A DNA stretch of 64,000 bases, taken from assembly GCF_019195435.1 (NCBI RefSeq), contig NZ_CP078069.1:1922001-1986000 (forward strand), given 5' to 3'. This DNA is from Comamonas sp. NLF-1-9 (lineage in GTDB: Bacteria > Pseudomonadota > Gammaproteobacteria > Burkholderiales > Burkholderiaceae_C). Shown piece by piece: positions 7,416 through 17,818 of this stretch (its first letter is position 1; every line of letters begins with the position of its first letter). The notes below the pieces were generated by a model. It was given only the letters and a program-made list of their open reading frames with translations, was not told the DNA's origin and searched no databases. The translations under genes were made by a program, and so were the position numbers.

Positions 7416-9676
7416 GCGGCCACCCCTTCTTCTTCGGCGGCGCGCCGGGCCTGGGCCTGGTACAGGCGCCAGTAGGCGCCTTCGCGCTCCATGAGTTCAT
7501 CGTGCGGGCCGACCTCGACGATCTCGCCGCGGTCCATGACCACCAGGCGATCGGCCTTGCGCAGCGTGGACAGGCGGTGGGCGATCGCGATCGTGGTGCG
7601 CCCCTGCACCAGGTTGTCCAGCGCCGTCTGGATTTCCTTCTCGGTTTCGGTATCGACGGCCGAGGTCGCCTCGTCGAGGATGAGCACGCGCGGATCGATC
7701 AGGAGCGCGCGCGCAATACTGATGCGCTGGCGCTCGCCGCCCGACAAGCCCTGGCCGCGCTCGCCCACCAGCGAGTCGTAGCCCAGCGGCAGGCGCAGGA
7801 TGAAGTCGTGCGCATGCGCGGCGCGCGCGGCGGCGATGATCTCGGCGCGCGTGGCTTCGGGCTTGCCGTAGGCGATGTTCTCGGCCACGGTGCCGAAGAA
7901 CAGGAAGGGCTCTTGCAGCACCAGGCCGATGTGGCGGCGCCAGTCGCTCACCGCCAGGCGGCGGATGTCGACGCCATCGACGCTGATGGATCCATCGGCC
8001 ACGTCGGAAAAGCGGCTGATCAGGTTCACCAGCGTGCTCTTGCCCGAGCCGCTGTGGCCTACCAGGCCGATCATCTCGCCCGGCCGTATCGACAGCGAGA
8101 GGTTCTTGATCACGGTGCGGCTGCCGTAGCGAAACACCACGTCCCTGAGCTCGATCGCGCCAGCGATGCGCGGCAGGCGCACCGGGTTGGCCGGGTCCGG
8201 CACATTGCTCACGTGGTCCAGGATGTCGAAGATGCGCTTGGCGCCGGCCGCGGCCTTCTGCGTGACCGAAACGATGCGGCTCATTGAATCGAGCCGCGTG
8301 TAAAAACGCCCGATGTAGGCGAGAAAGGCGGTAAGCACACCGACCGTGATCTGCCCGCCCGCGACCAGCCAGATGCCGAAGGCCCAGACCACGAGCAGGC
8401 CGATCTCGGTAGCCAGCGTCACCGTGGGAGAAAACAGGCTCCAGGTCTTGTTCAGCCGGTCGTTGGCCGCGAGGTTGCGCTGGTTGGCCACGCGAAAGCG
8501 CTCGGCTTCGCGCGCCTCCTGGGCAAAGGCCTTGACCACGCGGATGCCGGGGATGGTGTCGGCCAGCACATTGGTCACCTCGCTCCAGATGCGATCCATC
8601 TTCTCGAAGCCGGTGCGCAGGCGGTCGCGCACGCTGTGGATCATCCAGGCGATGAAGGGCAGCGGCACCAGAGTGACCAGCGCGAGCCAGGGGTTGATCG
8701 ACACCAGGATGACCGCGGTCATCACCATCATCAAGACGTCGGTGGCGAAGTCGAGCGCGTGCAGCGACAGGAAGACGTTGATGCGGTCGGTCTCCGAGCC
8801 TATGCGCGCCATCAGGTCGCCGGTGCGCTTGCTGCCGAAGTAGTCCAGCGACAGGCGCAGCAGGTGCTCGTAGGTGGCGGTGCGCAAGTCCGCGCCGATG
8901 CGCTCGGACACGAGCGCCAGCACATAGGTGCGCGCCCAGCCCAGGCCCCAGGCGACGAGCGCCGCGGCAAGCAGGCCGCTCAGGTACAGCACGACGGTGG
9001 AGACGGGAATGTTCTTGCCGTCCTGAAACGGGATCAGCACCTCGTCCATCAAGGGAATCGTGAGGTAGGGCGGCACCAGCGTCGCGGCGGTGGACAAGAG
9101 CGTGAGCACGAAACCCAGCAGCAGCTGTTTCTGGTAGGGCCGGGCAAAGCGCCACAGCCGCAGCAGCACCCAGGTGGAGGCGCGCGGCTCTTCCTCGCGC
9201 ACGCCGCAGACCGGGCATTCGTCGCTGCCCTCGGGCAGCGGCGTGTGGCAGTGCGGGCAGTTCTGGCCGTCTTCGGGCTCGGGGGCCAGGCCGCCGGGCT
9301 GGCCCAGCGCGGCGACGGCGCGCTGGAACTGGTGCTGAAAATCCAGCGCCCGCGGGTGGTGGGTGAGCGTGAAGCGCCACAGCGCCAGGCGCCTATGGGC
9401 GTCGTGCAGCTCCAGCGTGCCCACGCCCGAGGCGTCGAACTCCTGCAGGCCCAGCGCGGGCGTGAGCGGCCATTCGCGCAGCGCGCCGGCGCTGCTGCGC
9501 GCCAGCAGGCGCCGCTCGGTCAGGGCCAGCGTGGTGGCGCCAAAGTGCAGCTCATCGTCCAGGTCAACCTGCAGCACGGCCAGCACGTTCTCGCTGGGTG
9601 CAAGCATGTCTTGCCAATCGGTTTTCAGGGAATCTGCCAGGGCGCGCGGGGCGCCCGTCTCACGGTGATGTTGCAT
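7412..9676 (-). CDS. Cyanophycin-locus ABC transporter (fused permease-ATPase with zinc ribbon)
   Basis: A 754-residue half-transporter with an unusual N-terminus. Residues ~1-120 form a soluble beta-rich region, perhaps PH-like. A zinc ribbon follows with two Cys-x2-Cys pairs (CPHC and CPVC). Then comes a six-helix ABC exporter membrane domain (from about residue 175) and a nucleotide-binding domain with Walker A GHSGSGKST, signature LSGGERQR and Walker B VLILDEATS. The start at 9676 gives MQHHRETG; an ATG further upstream would invade the divergent cphA control region. It overlaps the DUF1854 gene by 4 bp and diverges from the cyanophycin synthetases, so a role in moving precursors or products of the polymer is inferred, not shown. 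Confidence 0.85.
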   Translation of the reverse strand: MQHHRETGAPRALADSLKTDWQDMLAPSENVLAVLQVDLDDELHFGATTLALTERRLLARSSAGALREWPLTPALGLQEFDASGVGTLELHDAHRRLALWRFTLTHHPRALDFQHQFQRAVAALGQPGGLAPEPEDGQNCPHCHTPLPEGSDECPVCGVREEEPRASTWVLLRLWRFARPYQKQLLLGFVLTLLSTAATLVPPYLTIPLMDEVLIPFQDGKNIPVSTVVLYLSGLLAAALVAWGLGWARTYVLALVSERIGADLRTATYEHLLRLSLDYFGSKRTGDLMARIGSETDRINVFLSLHALDFATDVLMMVMTAVILVSINPWLALVTLVPLPFIAWMIHSVRDRLRTGFEKMDRIWSEVTNVLADTIPGIRVVKAFAQEAREAERFRVANQRNLAANDRLNKTWSLFSPTVTLATEIGLLVVWAFGIWLVAGGQITVGVLTAFLAYIGRFYTRLDSMSRIVSVTQKAAAGAKRIFDILDHVSNVPDPANPVRLPRIAGAIELRDVVFRYGSRTVIKNLSLSIRPGEMIGLVGHSGSGKSTLVNLISRFSDVADGSISVDGVDIRRLAVSDWRRHIGLVLQEPFLFFGTVAENIAYGKPEATRAEIIAAARAAHAHDFILRLPLGYDSLVGERGQGLSGGERQRISIARALLIDPRVLILDEATSAVDTETEKEIQTALDNLVQGRTTIAIAHRLSTLRKADRLVVMDRGEIVEVGPHDELMEREGAYWRLYQAQARRAAEEEGVAA

Positions 9677-9871
9677 TGCTCGATTCTTGAACACGGCGGC
9701 CGGTCCAGGCCGCCCGTGGGCGATGCGCCGGGGCGCGGGCTCGTTTCCCGGCCTTTTGCATGCCGCAGTCCAGAGTAACGCCGCCACCTGCGCGGCGGCT
9801 GACAGCGGCTTGTAGCATCATCGCGCTTTTCGCCCTGCGGCGGCCCGCACTCCACCATCCACGCCTGACCC

Positions 9872-12046
9872 ATGCCACGCTTTGAAGACATACAACTGCT
9901 GCGCACCACTTACCTGCGCGGACCCAGCATCTGGACTTACCAGCCGGTGCTGGAAGTCTGGCTGGCGCTGGGCGAGCTGGAGCAATACCCGTCCAACCTG
10001 CTCGCGGGCTTCAATGAGCGCCTCAGCGCCTGGCTGCCCGACCTGATCGAGCACCACTGCGGCGTGGGCACGCGCGGCGGCTTCATCGAGCGGCTGCACG
10101 AGGGCACCTGGATGGGGCATGTGCTGGAGCACGTGATCATCGAGCTGCTCAACCTCTCGGGCATGCCGGTCAAGTTCGGCCAGACGCGCGAAACCTCCAC
10201 CAGCGGCACCTACCGCATGGTGTTTCGCTGCCCCGAAGAAGCGGTGGCGCGCGAGGCGCTGGCGCGCGGCCACGCGCTGATCATGGCGGCGATCAACGAC
10301 CAGCCCTTCGACCTCAAGGCGGCCATCCAGGCGATCAAGACCGCAATCGACGACAACTACCTGGGCCCGAGCACCGCCTGCATCGTGGACGCGGCGCAGG
10401 AGCGGCGCATTCCGCACGTGCGCCTGAACGATGGCAACCTGGTGCAGCTGGGCTACGGCGCGGCGCAGCGGCGCATCTGGACCGCCGAGACCGACCAGAC
10501 CAGCGCGATCGCCGAAGGCATCGCCCAGGACAAGGACTTGACCAAGCGCCTGCTGGCCGCTGCCGGCGTGCCCGTGCCCGAAGGCGTGATCGTGGCCAGC
10601 GCCGACGAGGCCTGGGAAGCGGCGCAGGACATCGGCCTGCCCGTCACCGTCAAGCCCAGCGACGGCAACCACGCGCGCGGCGTGACCCTGGAGCTGTACA
10701 AGCAGGAGAACATCCACGCCGCCTTTGCACTGGCCGAGCGCGAAGGCTCGCAGGTCATCGTCGAGCGCTATGTGCAAGGCACCGAGCACCGCCTGCTGGT
10801 GGTGGGCGGCAAGGTGGTGGCGGCCTGCCGCGGCGAGCAGGTCTTCGTCACCGGCGACGGCAAGCGCACGCTCGCCGAGCTGGTGGCCGAGCTCAACCGC
10901 GATCCGCGCCGCGGCATCGAAGAGGAATACCCGCTGGAACTGCTGGATTTGCAACTGCCCAACATTCAGCTTGAACTTGCGCGCCAGGAGGTGACGCCCG
11001 AGACCGTGCCCGCGCCCGGCCGCCAGGTGCTGCTACAGCGCAACGGCAACATGGCCATCGACTGCACCGACGAGCTGCACCCGGACGTGGCCCACTACGC
11101 CGAGCTGGCCGCGCGCGTGGTGGGGCTGGACATTGCCGGCATGGACGTGATCCTCAAGGACGCGGGCCGCCCGATGAAGGAGCAGGACGGCGCCATCCTC
11201 GAAGTCAACGCCGGGCCGGGCCTGCTGATGCACCTCAAGCCCTCCAGCGGCGCGCCGCGCCCCGTGGGCCAGGCGATCGCCGAGCACCTGTTTCCCGGCA
11301 GCAGCGAGCCGGGCAGCGACGCCGGGCGCATCCCCATCGTCGGCGTCGCGGGTGCGCGGCACAGCGCCTTCATCGCGCGCCTCGTGGGCTGGATGCTGCA
11401 GTTGTCGGGCAAGCTCACCGGCATCGCCAGCAGCGAGGGCATGTTCATCGCCGGTCGCCAGACGCAGAAGATAGACACCGCCAACTGGGCCGGCGCCCAT
11501 CGGCTGCTGACCAACCGCCTGGCCGAAGCGGCGGTGGTGCAAACCAGCGCGCGCTCCATATTGCAGGAAGGCCTGGCCTACGACCGCTGCCTGGTGGGCC
11601 TGGTGACCGACATGGACGGCTGGGAGCAGCTGGCCGACCACGACGTGCGCACCGCCGAGCAGATGGTGCGCGTGCTGCGCACCCAGATCGACGTGGTGCT
11701 GCCCCACGGCACGGGGGTGTTGAACGCCGACGTCGCCAGCGTGGCCGAGCTCGCCGTGCTGTGCGACGGCGAGGTGCTGCCCTATGCGCTGTCGGCCGAC
11801 AACCCCGTCATCGCCACGCACCGCCAGAGCGCCAGCGCCCGCGCCGTCTTCCTGCGCGGCGAAGACCTGGTGCTGGCGACCGGCGCCAAGGAGCGCGTGC
11901 TCGGGCGCCTGTCCGCCCTGCGCGCCGCCCAGGGCGACAGCCCCGAGCCCGCGGCGCTGCTGGCGGCCAGCGCCTGCGCCTGGGCGCTGGGCATAGCGCC
12001 CGACCTGATCGCGGCCGGCATCAAGACTTTTGAATACAAATTTTGA
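9872..12046 (+). CDS. CphA-like paralogue with degenerate ligase half (CphA')
   Basis: A 724-residue relative of cyanophycin synthetase. The N-terminal domain and ATP-grasp domain are well kept ([63 protein letters not shown]). In the Mur-ligase-like half the nucleotide loop is lost: GTNGKTT of the neighbouring CphA (its residues 477-483) is replaced by GARHSAF (494-500). The protein also ends where the third Mur subdomain should begin, lacking the part that holds DYGHNP in CphA. It therefore probably performs at most one ATP-dependent ligation, like cyanobacterial CphA2, which joins beta-Asp-Arg dipeptides; this is inference. The stop codon lies inside a dispersed repeat, 57 bp before cphA. 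Confidence 0.88.
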   Translation: MPRFEDIQLLRTTYLRGPSIWTYQPVLEVWLALGELEQYPSNLLAGFNERLSAWLPDLIEHHCGVGTRGGFIERLHEGTWMGHVLEHVIIELLNLSGMPVKFGQTRETSTSGTYRMVFRCPEEAVAREALARGHALIMAAINDQPFDLKAAIQAIKTAIDDNYLGPSTACIVDAAQERRIPHVRLNDGNLVQLGYGAAQRRIWTAETDQTSAIAEGIAQDKDLTKRLLAAAGVPVPEGVIVASADEAWEAAQDIGLPVTVKPSDGNHARGVTLELYKQENIHAAFALAEREGSQVIVERYVQGTEHRLLVVGGKVVAACRGEQVFVTGDGKRTLAELVAELNRDPRRGIEEEYPLELLDLQLPNIQLELARQEVTPETVPAPGRQVLLQRNGNMAIDCTDELHPDVAHYAELAARVVGLDIAGMDVILKDAGRPMKEQDGAILEVNAGPGLLMHLKPSSGAPRPVGQAIAEHLFPGSSEPGSDAGRIPIVGVAGARHSAFIARLVGWMLQLSGKLTGIASSEGMFIAGRQTQKIDTANWAGAHRLLTNRLAEAAVVQTSARSILQEGLAYDRCLVGLVTDMDGWEQLADHDVRTAEQMVRVLRTQIDVVLPHGTGVLNADVASVAELAVLCDGEVLPYALSADNPVIATHRQSASARAVFLRGEDLVLATGAKERVLGRLSALRAAQGDSPEPAALLAASACAWALGIAPDLIAAGIKTFEYKF

Positions 12047-12075
12047 TAGCTGCAAGCGCAGACCCCACAAGCGAA
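12041..12075 (+). repeat. GATAGCTGC-type short intergenic repeat, copy B
   Basis: TTTTGATAGCTGCAAGCGC begins inside the last codons of the degenerate cphA paralogue, supplies its TGA stop, and continues into an AAGCG half-arm. It occupies most of the 57-bp gap before cphA. Confidence 0.55.
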
Positions 12076-12103
12076 AAACCCCGATTTCATTTGAATTTCA
12101 ACC

Positions 12104-14680
12104 ATGCAAATCCTTCGCACCCGCGCCTTGCGTGGCCCCAACCTCTGGACGCGCAGCACCGCCATAGAAACCATCGTCCACTGCGATGCGAGCGAGCACG
12201 ACATAGGCAAGGGCTCGCCCTTCGAGGAGCGCCTGCGCGCGCGCTTTCCCGAGGTCGGCACGCTCATGCCGCAGGGGACGGATCAGGCGGTCTCGCTGGC
12301 GCACGTGCTGGAGGCGGCCGCGCGCCAGCTGCAGGCGCAGGCGGGCTGCCACGTCACCTTCAGCCGCACCCACGAGACGGTGGAAAAAGACACCTACCAG
12401 GTGGTGGTCGAATACACCGAGGAGGAGGTCGGGCGGCGCGCCATGCTCGAAGCCGAGCAACTGATCCGCGCGGCCCTGGCCGACACGCCCTACGACACCG
12501 CCGCCACGCTGGCCGAGCTGCGCGAGCTCGACCAAGAGGTGCGCATGGGCCCGTCCACGCGCAACATCATCGACGCGGCCCTGGCGCGCGGCATACCCTA
12601 CCGGCGCCTGACTTCGGGCTCGCTGGTGCAACTGGGCTGGGGCGTGAAGGCGCGGCGCATCCAGGCGGCCGAACTCGACATGACCAGCGCGGTGGCCGAA
12701 TCCATCGCCCAGGACAAGGACTTGACCAAGCGCCTGCTGCACGCCGCAGGCGTGCCGGTGCCGCTGGGCCGGCCGGTGCGCGACCTGGAGGACGCCTGGG
12801 CACTGGCGCAGGAAGTGGGCCTGCCGGTAGTGGTCAAGCCGCGCGACGGCAACCAGGGCAAGGGCGTGACGGTGAACATCAGCACGCGCGAGCAGTTGCA
12901 GGCCGCCTGGGCGACGGCGCTCGAATACGGCAGCGAAGTCATGGTCGAGCGCTTTCTGCCCGGGCACGACTTTCGCCTGCTGGTGGTGGGCAACCAGATG
13001 GTGGCCGCGGCCCGGCGCGAGCCGCCGCAGGTGCTGGGCGACGGCGAGCACACCGTGCGCGAGCTGGTCGACATCGTCAACCAGGACCCGCGCCGCGGCA
13101 GCGGCCATGGCACGGCGCTGACCAAGGTGCGTCTGGACGACATCGCCCTGGCGCGCCTGGCCAGTGAAGGTATGACGCCCGAATCCGTGCCGGCCCAGGG
13201 TCAGCGCGTGGTGCTGCGCCACAACGCCAACCTGTCTACCGGCGGCAGCGCCACGGACGTGACCGACGACGTGCACCCCGACATCGCCGCGCGCGCGGTG
13301 GACGCGGCGCAGACCATAGGCTTGCACATCTGCGGCGTGGACGTGATTTGCGAATCCATGCTGAAGCCCCTGGAGGAGCAAGGCGGCGGCATCGTCGAGG
13401 TGAACGCCGCGCCGGGGCTGCGCATGCACCTTTCGCCCTCCTACGGCAAGCCGCGCAACGTCGGCGTGCCCATGGTCGATGCGCTGTTCGCCCCGGGTGA
13501 GGACGGGCGCATTCCGGTGGTGGCCGTGACCGGCACCAACGGCAAGACCACCACCACGCGCCTGATCGCCCACCTGATGAGCGCCCACGGCTGGACCACC
13601 GCCATGACCAACACCGACGGCGTGTACGTCGGCGGGCGCCAGATCGACAGCGGCGACTGCTCCGGCCCCAGGAGCGCGCGCAACGCCCTGGCCCACCCCG
13701 ACACCGAAGCGGCGGTGCTCGAATGCGCGCGCGGCGGCATCCTGCGCGAGGGTTTGGGTTTTGACCAATGCCAGGTGGCCGTGGTCACCAACATCGGCGC
13801 GGGCGACCATCTGGGGCTGAACTACATCATGACGGTGGAGGACGTGGCCGTCCTGAAGCGGGTGATCGTGCAAAACGTCGCGCCCGGCGGCTACGCGGTG
13901 CTCAACGCGGCCGACCCGCATTGCGCGGCCATGGCGCATCTGTGCCCCGGCAAGGTGATCTTCTTCGCCCCCGACCGCCACCATCCGGTGATGATCACGC
14001 ACCGCGCCCAGGGCGGGCGCGTGGTCTATGTGGACGAAGGGCGCATCGTTGCCGCCGAGGGTTCCTGGCGCGAGAGCATCGCGCTGCGCGACATCCCCAT
14101 CACCCACGGCGGGCTGATCGGCTTTCAGGTAGAGAACGCCATGGCCGCCACGGCCGCCGCTTGGGCCAGCGGCCTGCCCTGGGAGACGGTGCGCCGCGGT
14201 CTGGCCAGCTTTGAAAGCAGCGCCGATGCCGTGCCCGGGCGCTTCAATGTCATGGACTACCACGGCGCGACCATCATCGCCGACTACGGCCACAACCCGG
14301 ACGCGATCCGCGCGCTGGTGCAGGCCACGCAGACCATGCCGGCAGCGCGGCGCAGCGTGGTGATTTCCGGCGCCGGCGACCGGCGCGACCAGGACATCAG
14401 CGAACAGACCGAGGTGCTGGGCACGAGCTTTGACGAGGTCATCCTCTACCAGGACGCCTGCCAGCGCGGGCGCGCCGACGGCGAGGTGCTGGCGCTGCTG
14501 CACAAGGGCCTGAAGGGCGCAAGCCGGGCCAGCTACATCACCGAGATCCATGGCGAGTTCCTCGCCATCGACCACGCGCTGGCGCGCCTCAGGCCGGGCG
14601 ACCTGTGCCTGGTGCTGGTCGATCAGGTGCAGGAGTCGCTCGCCCACCTGCAGCGGCGCTGCCAGGAGCCGCACCTGTGA
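12104..14680 (+). CDS. cphA: Cyanophycin synthetase CphA
   Basis: An 858-residue enzyme that polymerises aspartate and arginine into cyanophycin (multi-L-arginyl-poly-L-aspartate), a nitrogen and carbon store. The N-terminal domain is followed by an ATP-grasp domain ([51 protein letters not shown]) that adds aspartate. The Mur-ligase half adds arginine and has an intact loop GTNGKTT at 477-483 and the C-terminal [12 protein letters not shown] and [10 protein letters not shown] motifs. Length and domain order are those of standard CphA1. It is preceded by a paralogue lacking the second active site, and its stop overlaps the creA start by 4 bp. No cyanophycinase gene is in the window. Confidence 0.96.
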   Translation: MQILRTRALRGPNLWTRSTAIETIVHCDASEHDIGKGSPFEERLRARFPEVGTLMPQGTDQAVSLAHVLEAAARQLQAQAGCHVTFSRTHETVEKDTYQVVVEYTEEEVGRRAMLEAEQLIRAALADTPYDTAATLAELRELDQEVRMGPSTRNIIDAALARGIPYRRLTSGSLVQLGWGVKARRIQAAELDMTSAVAESIAQDKDLTKRLLHAAGVPVPLGRPVRDLEDAWALAQEVGLPVVVKPRDGNQGKGVTVNISTREQLQAAWATALEYGSEVMVERFLPGHDFRLLVVGNQMVAAARREPPQVLGDGEHTVRELVDIVNQDPRRGSGHGTALTKVRLDDIALARLASEGMTPESVPAQGQRVVLRHNANLSTGGSATDVTDDVHPDIAARAVDAAQTIGLHICGVDVICESMLKPLEEQGGGIVEVNAAPGLRMHLSPSYGKPRNVGVPMVDALFAPGEDGRIPVVAVTGTNGKTTTTRLIAHLMSAHGWTTAMTNTDGVYVGGRQIDSGDCSGPRSARNALAHPDTEAAVLECARGGILREGLGFDQCQVAVVTNIGAGDHLGLNYIMTVEDVAVLKRVIVQNVAPGGYAVLNAADPHCAAMAHLCPGKVIFFAPDRHHPVMITHRAQGGRVVYVDEGRIVAAEGSWRESIALRDIPITHGGLIGFQVENAMAATAAAWASGLPWETVRRGLASFESSADAVPGRFNVMDYHGATIIADYGHNPDAIRALVQATQTMPAARRSVVISGAGDRRDQDISEQTEVLGTSFDEVILYQDACQRGRADGEVLALLHKGLKGASRASYITEIHGEFLAIDHALARLRPGDLCLVLVDQVQESLAHLQRRCQEPHL

Positions 14681-15165
14681 AGCGCGGGACACGCCTGTTT
14701 GCGGCCGGCGCCGCCTTGCTGCTCGCGGGCCTTGCCGCCGCGGCCTCGGGCGAGCGCATAGGCAGCGTGGACACCGCTTTTCAGTGGCTGGGGCGCGACC
14801 ACGACATCGTGGTCGAAGCCTACGATGACCCGCGCGTGCAGGGCGTCACCTGCTATCTTTCGCGCGCCCGCGTGGGCGGCATCAAGGGCACGCTTGGTCT
14901 GGCCGAAGACCGCGCCGAGGCCTCGATCTCCTGCCGCCAGGTCGGGCCTGTCGGCTTTGCCCAGCCGCTCAAGCAGCAGGAGCAGGTGTTCAGCGAGCGC
15001 ATCTCGCTGGTCTTCAAGCGCCTGCGCGTGGTGCGCATGGTCGATGAAAAGCGCAATGCGCTGGTCTATCTGACGTATTCGGACAAGCTGATCGACGGCT
15101 CGCCGCAAAACAGCGTCACTGCCGTGGCGATCGATCCGGCAACGCCGATTCCGCTGAAAAAATAG
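14677..15165 (+). CDS. creA: CreA family periplasmic protein
   Basis: A 162-residue exported protein of the CreA family. After a hydrophobic N-terminal signal segment ([19 protein letters not shown]) comes the family signature [14 protein letters not shown], then [40 protein letters not shown] and [19 protein letters not shown], which match E. coli CreA throughout. Two cysteines in the mature part could form a disulfide. I chose GTG at 14677, which overlaps the cphA stop (GTGA) and places the signal peptide directly after the start; a longer in-frame start at 14605 lies inside cphA. The function of CreA is unknown to me. Confidence 0.9.
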   Translation: MKRGTRLFAAGAALLLAGLAAAASGERIGSVDTAFQWLGRDHDIVVEAYDDPRVQGVTCYLSRARVGGIKGTLGLAEDRAEASISCRQVGPVGFAQPLKQQEQVFSERISLVFKRLRVVRMVDEKRNALVYLTYSDKLIDGSPQNSVTAVAIDPATPIPLKK

Positions 15166-15209
15166 CTCCGGGGCGCCGTGGGGCGCAAGCCTTCAGCCTT
15201 GCCCTTGCT

Positions 15210-16133
15210 TCACCAGGCCGCCACCGGCCGCGCAAAGCCCTGGGGCGCCTCGCGCTCGCTGCCAAAACTCACCAGCTCCCAGGCGTCGGGCTGGGCCAGC
15301 AGCGCGCGCAGCAACTGGTTGTTCAGCGCGTGGCCGCTGCGAAAGGCGCTGTAGGCGGCAAGCAGCGGATGGCCGATGAGGTAGAGGTCGCCCATTGCAT
15401 CGAGGATCTTGTGGCGCGCGAACTCCTCGTCGTAGCGCAGGCCGTCGCTGTTGAGCACCTTGTAGTCGTCCATGACGATGGCGTTGTCCAGCCCGCCGCC
15501 CAGCGCCAGGCCGCTGGCGCGCAGCATCTCCACATCCTTGGTGAAGCCGAAGGTGCGCGCGCGCGCAATGTCGCGCGCGTAGTTGCCGCTGCCCAGATCG
15601 AACTCGGCGCGCTGGCCGGTAGAGTCGACCGCGGGGTGCGCAAAATCGATCTCGAAGCGCAGCTTGTAGCCGTGGTAGGGGTCCAGGCGCGCCCACTTGA
15701 GCTGCTGGCCCTCGCCTTGGCGCACCTCGACGGGGCGCTTGATGCGCATGAAGCGCTTGGGCGCGTTCTGCAGCTGCACGCCGGCCGACTGCAGCAGGAA
15801 CACGAAGGAGGCCGAAGAGCCGTCCAGGATGGGCACTTCCTCGGCGGTGATGTCCACGTAGAGATTGTCCAGCCCCAGGCCCGCGCAGGCGGACATCAAG
15901 TGCTCGACGGTATGCACCTTGGCGCCGCGCGCGCCTATGGTAGAGGCCATGCGCGTATCGACGACCGATTCGGCCGAGACGGGGATGTCCACCGGCTCGG
16001 GCAGGTCGATGCGCCGAAACACGATGCCGGTATCGGGCGCCGCCGGGCGCAGCGTCAGCTCCACGCGCTGGCCGCTGTGCAGGCCCACGCCCACGGAGCG
16101 GGTCAGCGTCTTGATCGTGCGTTGCTGCAGCAT
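15210..16133 (-). CDS. lpxC: UDP-3-O-acyl-N-acetylglucosamine deacetylase LpxC
   Basis: Zinc deacetylase performing the committed step of lipid A synthesis in the cytoplasm. The 307-residue protein starts [21 protein letters not shown], the canonical N-terminus. Zinc ligands are H78 (in HTVEHL), H241 and D245 (in HKILDAMGD); E77 and H268 occupy the catalytic positions. It is the last gene of the division and cell wall cluster, 163 bp downstream of ftsZ, the usual position in proteobacteria. It is convergent with creA. Confidence 0.97.
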   Translation of the reverse strand: MLQQRTIKTLTRSVGVGLHSGQRVELTLRPAAPDTGIVFRRIDLPEPVDIPVSAESVVDTRMASTIGARGAKVHTVEHLMSACAGLGLDNLYVDITAEEVPILDGSSASFVFLLQSAGVQLQNAPKRFMRIKRPVEVRQGEGQQLKWARLDPYHGYKLRFEIDFAHPAVDSTGQRAEFDLGSGNYARDIARARTFGFTKDVEMLRASGLALGGGLDNAIVMDDYKVLNSDGLRYDEEFARHKILDAMGDLYLIGHPLLAAYSAFRSGHALNNQLLRALLAQPDAWELVSFGSEREAPQGFARPVAAW

Positions 16134-16296
16134 GCGGCGATTTTAGTGGCGTGCCGGCTTGTCGGCCGGCGCGGCGCCGCTATCGCTTCGATAGAAAACA
16201 AGCGCCTGCGCACGCACCCGCAGCGCCCCCCGCCCTGAGCGCAAGGCGCGCAGAGACAGAAGGGAAGGCGCCAAACACCTCAGGCGCAGAGCGCCA

Positions 16297-17508
16297 TCAA
16301 TCGGCCTGCTTGCGCAAAAAGGCCGGGATTTCCAGCTCGTCCATGCCGCCCGAGGACATCGCGTCCACCCGCGCGCTGGCCTGCGAGCGGTTGTTGCGCC
16401 ACACGCTGGGCACCGACATGCTGTTGTAGTCGCCGCGCACCCCGCCGCTGCCGATGGCCGCGGCCATGGTCGCGGGCACATAAGCCAGGTTGTCGGTGCC
16501 GGTGCGCTGCCCGCCCTGCACCACCTGGATGTTCTGGCGGCGCGCGGCGGCGTTGGACAGGCCGGTCGCCACCACGGTCACGCGGATCTCGTCGCCCAGG
16601 CTGTCGTCGTAGGCGGCGCCAAAGATCACGTGCGCATCGGGCGAGGCGTAGGCGTTGATGGTGTTCATCGCCAGGCGCGATTCGGAGAGCTTGAGGCTGC
16701 CCTTGCTCGCCGTCACCAGCACCAGCACGCCCTTGGCGCCCGAGAGGTCTATGCCCTCCAGCAGCGGGCAGGCGATCGCCTGCTCGGCGGCGATGCGCGC
16801 GCGGTCCGGCCCGTTGGCCGTGGCCGTTCCCATCATGGCCTTGCCGGGCTCACCCATCACGGTGCGCACGTCCTCGAAGTCGACGTTGATCTGGCCGTAC
16901 TCGTTGATGATCTCGGCAATGCCGCCCACGGCGTTCTTGAGCACGTCGTTGGCGTGGGCAAAGGCTTCTTCCTGGGTGATGTCGTCGCCCAGCACCTCGA
17001 GCAGCTTCTCGTTGAGCACGACGATCAGCGAATCGACGTTGGCTTCCAGGTCCGCCAGGCCCTCATCGGCGTTCTTCATGCGCCGGCTGCCTTCCCAGGC
17101 GAAGGGCTTGGTGACCACGCCCACGGTGAGGATGCCCATCTCCTTGGCGATGCGCGCGATCACCGGCGCCGCGCCCGTGCCCGTGCCCCCGCCCATGCCG
17201 GCGGTGATGAAGAGCATGTGCGAGCCGGCAATCGCCTGGCGGATGTCGTCCTCGGCAAGCTCGGCCGCCTCGTGCGCCTTCTCCGGCTTGCTGCCTGCGC
17301 CCAGGCCGTTGGCGCCCAGCTGCACCGTCTGGTGCGCCGAGCTGCGCAGCAGCGCCTGCGAATCGGTGTTGGCGCAGACGAACTGCACGCCCTGCACGCC
17401 GCGCGCAATCATGTGCTCCACGGCATTGCCGCCACCGCCGCCCACGCCTATCACCTTGATCTGCGTGCCCTGGTTGAATTCTTCGGTCTCGATCATTTCG
17501 ATGGCCAT
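16297..17508 (-). CDS. ftsZ: Cell division GTPase FtsZ
   Basis: Tubulin-like GTPase that polymerises into the Z ring at midcell. The 403-residue protein has the tubulin signature GGGTGTG at 106-112, the N-terminal VIGVGGGGGNAV loop, and the conserved C-terminal peptide DELEIPAFLRKQ that binds FtsA and ZipA. The ATG at 17508 is fixed by AGGAG about 8 nt upstream and by the family start MAIEMIETEE. It lies 310 bp downstream of ftsA with an unusually long gap for this cluster, so it may also be transcribed from its own promoter. Confidence 0.98.
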   Translation of the reverse strand: MAIEMIETEEFNQGTQIKVIGVGGGGGNAVEHMIARGVQGVQFVCANTDSQALLRSSAHQTVQLGANGLGAGSKPEKAHEAAELAEDDIRQAIAGSHMLFITAGMGGGTGTGAAPVIARIAKEMGILTVGVVTKPFAWEGSRRMKNADEGLADLEANVDSLIVVLNEKLLEVLGDDITQEEAFAHANDVLKNAVGGIAEIINEYGQINVDFEDVRTVMGEPGKAMMGTATANGPDRARIAAEQAIACPLLEGIDLSGAKGVLVLVTASKGSLKLSESRLAMNTINAYASPDAHVIFGAAYDDSLGDEIRVTVVATGLSNAAARRQNIQVVQGGQRTGTDNLAYVPATMAAAIGSGGVRGDYNSMSVPSVWRNNRSQASARVDAMSSGGMDELEIPAFLRKQAD

Positions 17509-17818
17509 GTGCTTGCTCCTGATGGGATGTGAAAAACGCTGGAAACGGATGAAAAACGGGAATCGATCGGACGCTCGCGCGCGGGCGGAGGAGGTCGGCC
17601 GCAACATCGCCATCGGCCGCGCTTGCGCCGGGCGGGTCTGCTGCCGGCGCAGCAAATCTGGCGGATGTTGATCTTGCTGATCCTTGCCATACGTGAGTGC
17701 GCCAGGCCAGCGGCCGCCGCGCAAGGGCCGCCGCACCGCGCTGGCGCCGCCCCCCTTCCCGCAGCGCGCAGGCGATGCGAGAGAAGGGGAAAGGCGCGAT
17801 GCGGCTCAAGGGAATGCA
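17509..17818. other. 310-bp gap between ftsA and ftsZ
   Basis: The only non-coding stretch over 300 bp in the window. Its ftsZ-proximal end has AAAA/TTTTT-containing tracts (17530-17560), and the rest is GC-rich. I found no convincing -35/-10 pair, terminator or small gene. A short frame reading MARISKINIRQICC starts inside it on the minus strand but runs past the ftsZ start in another frame, so I do not call it. An internal ftsZ promoter is likely by position only. Confidence 0.5.

Noticed and set aside
12098..14692. 864-codon open frame antisense to cphA
   Set aside because: Composition is that of a reverse-strand shadow; cphA is unmistakable on the other strand.
16180..16196. CTATCG-CTT-CGATAG hairpin between ftsZ and lpxC as a terminator
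   Set aside because: No T run follows on the minus strand, and the stem is only 6 bp; it may be incidental.
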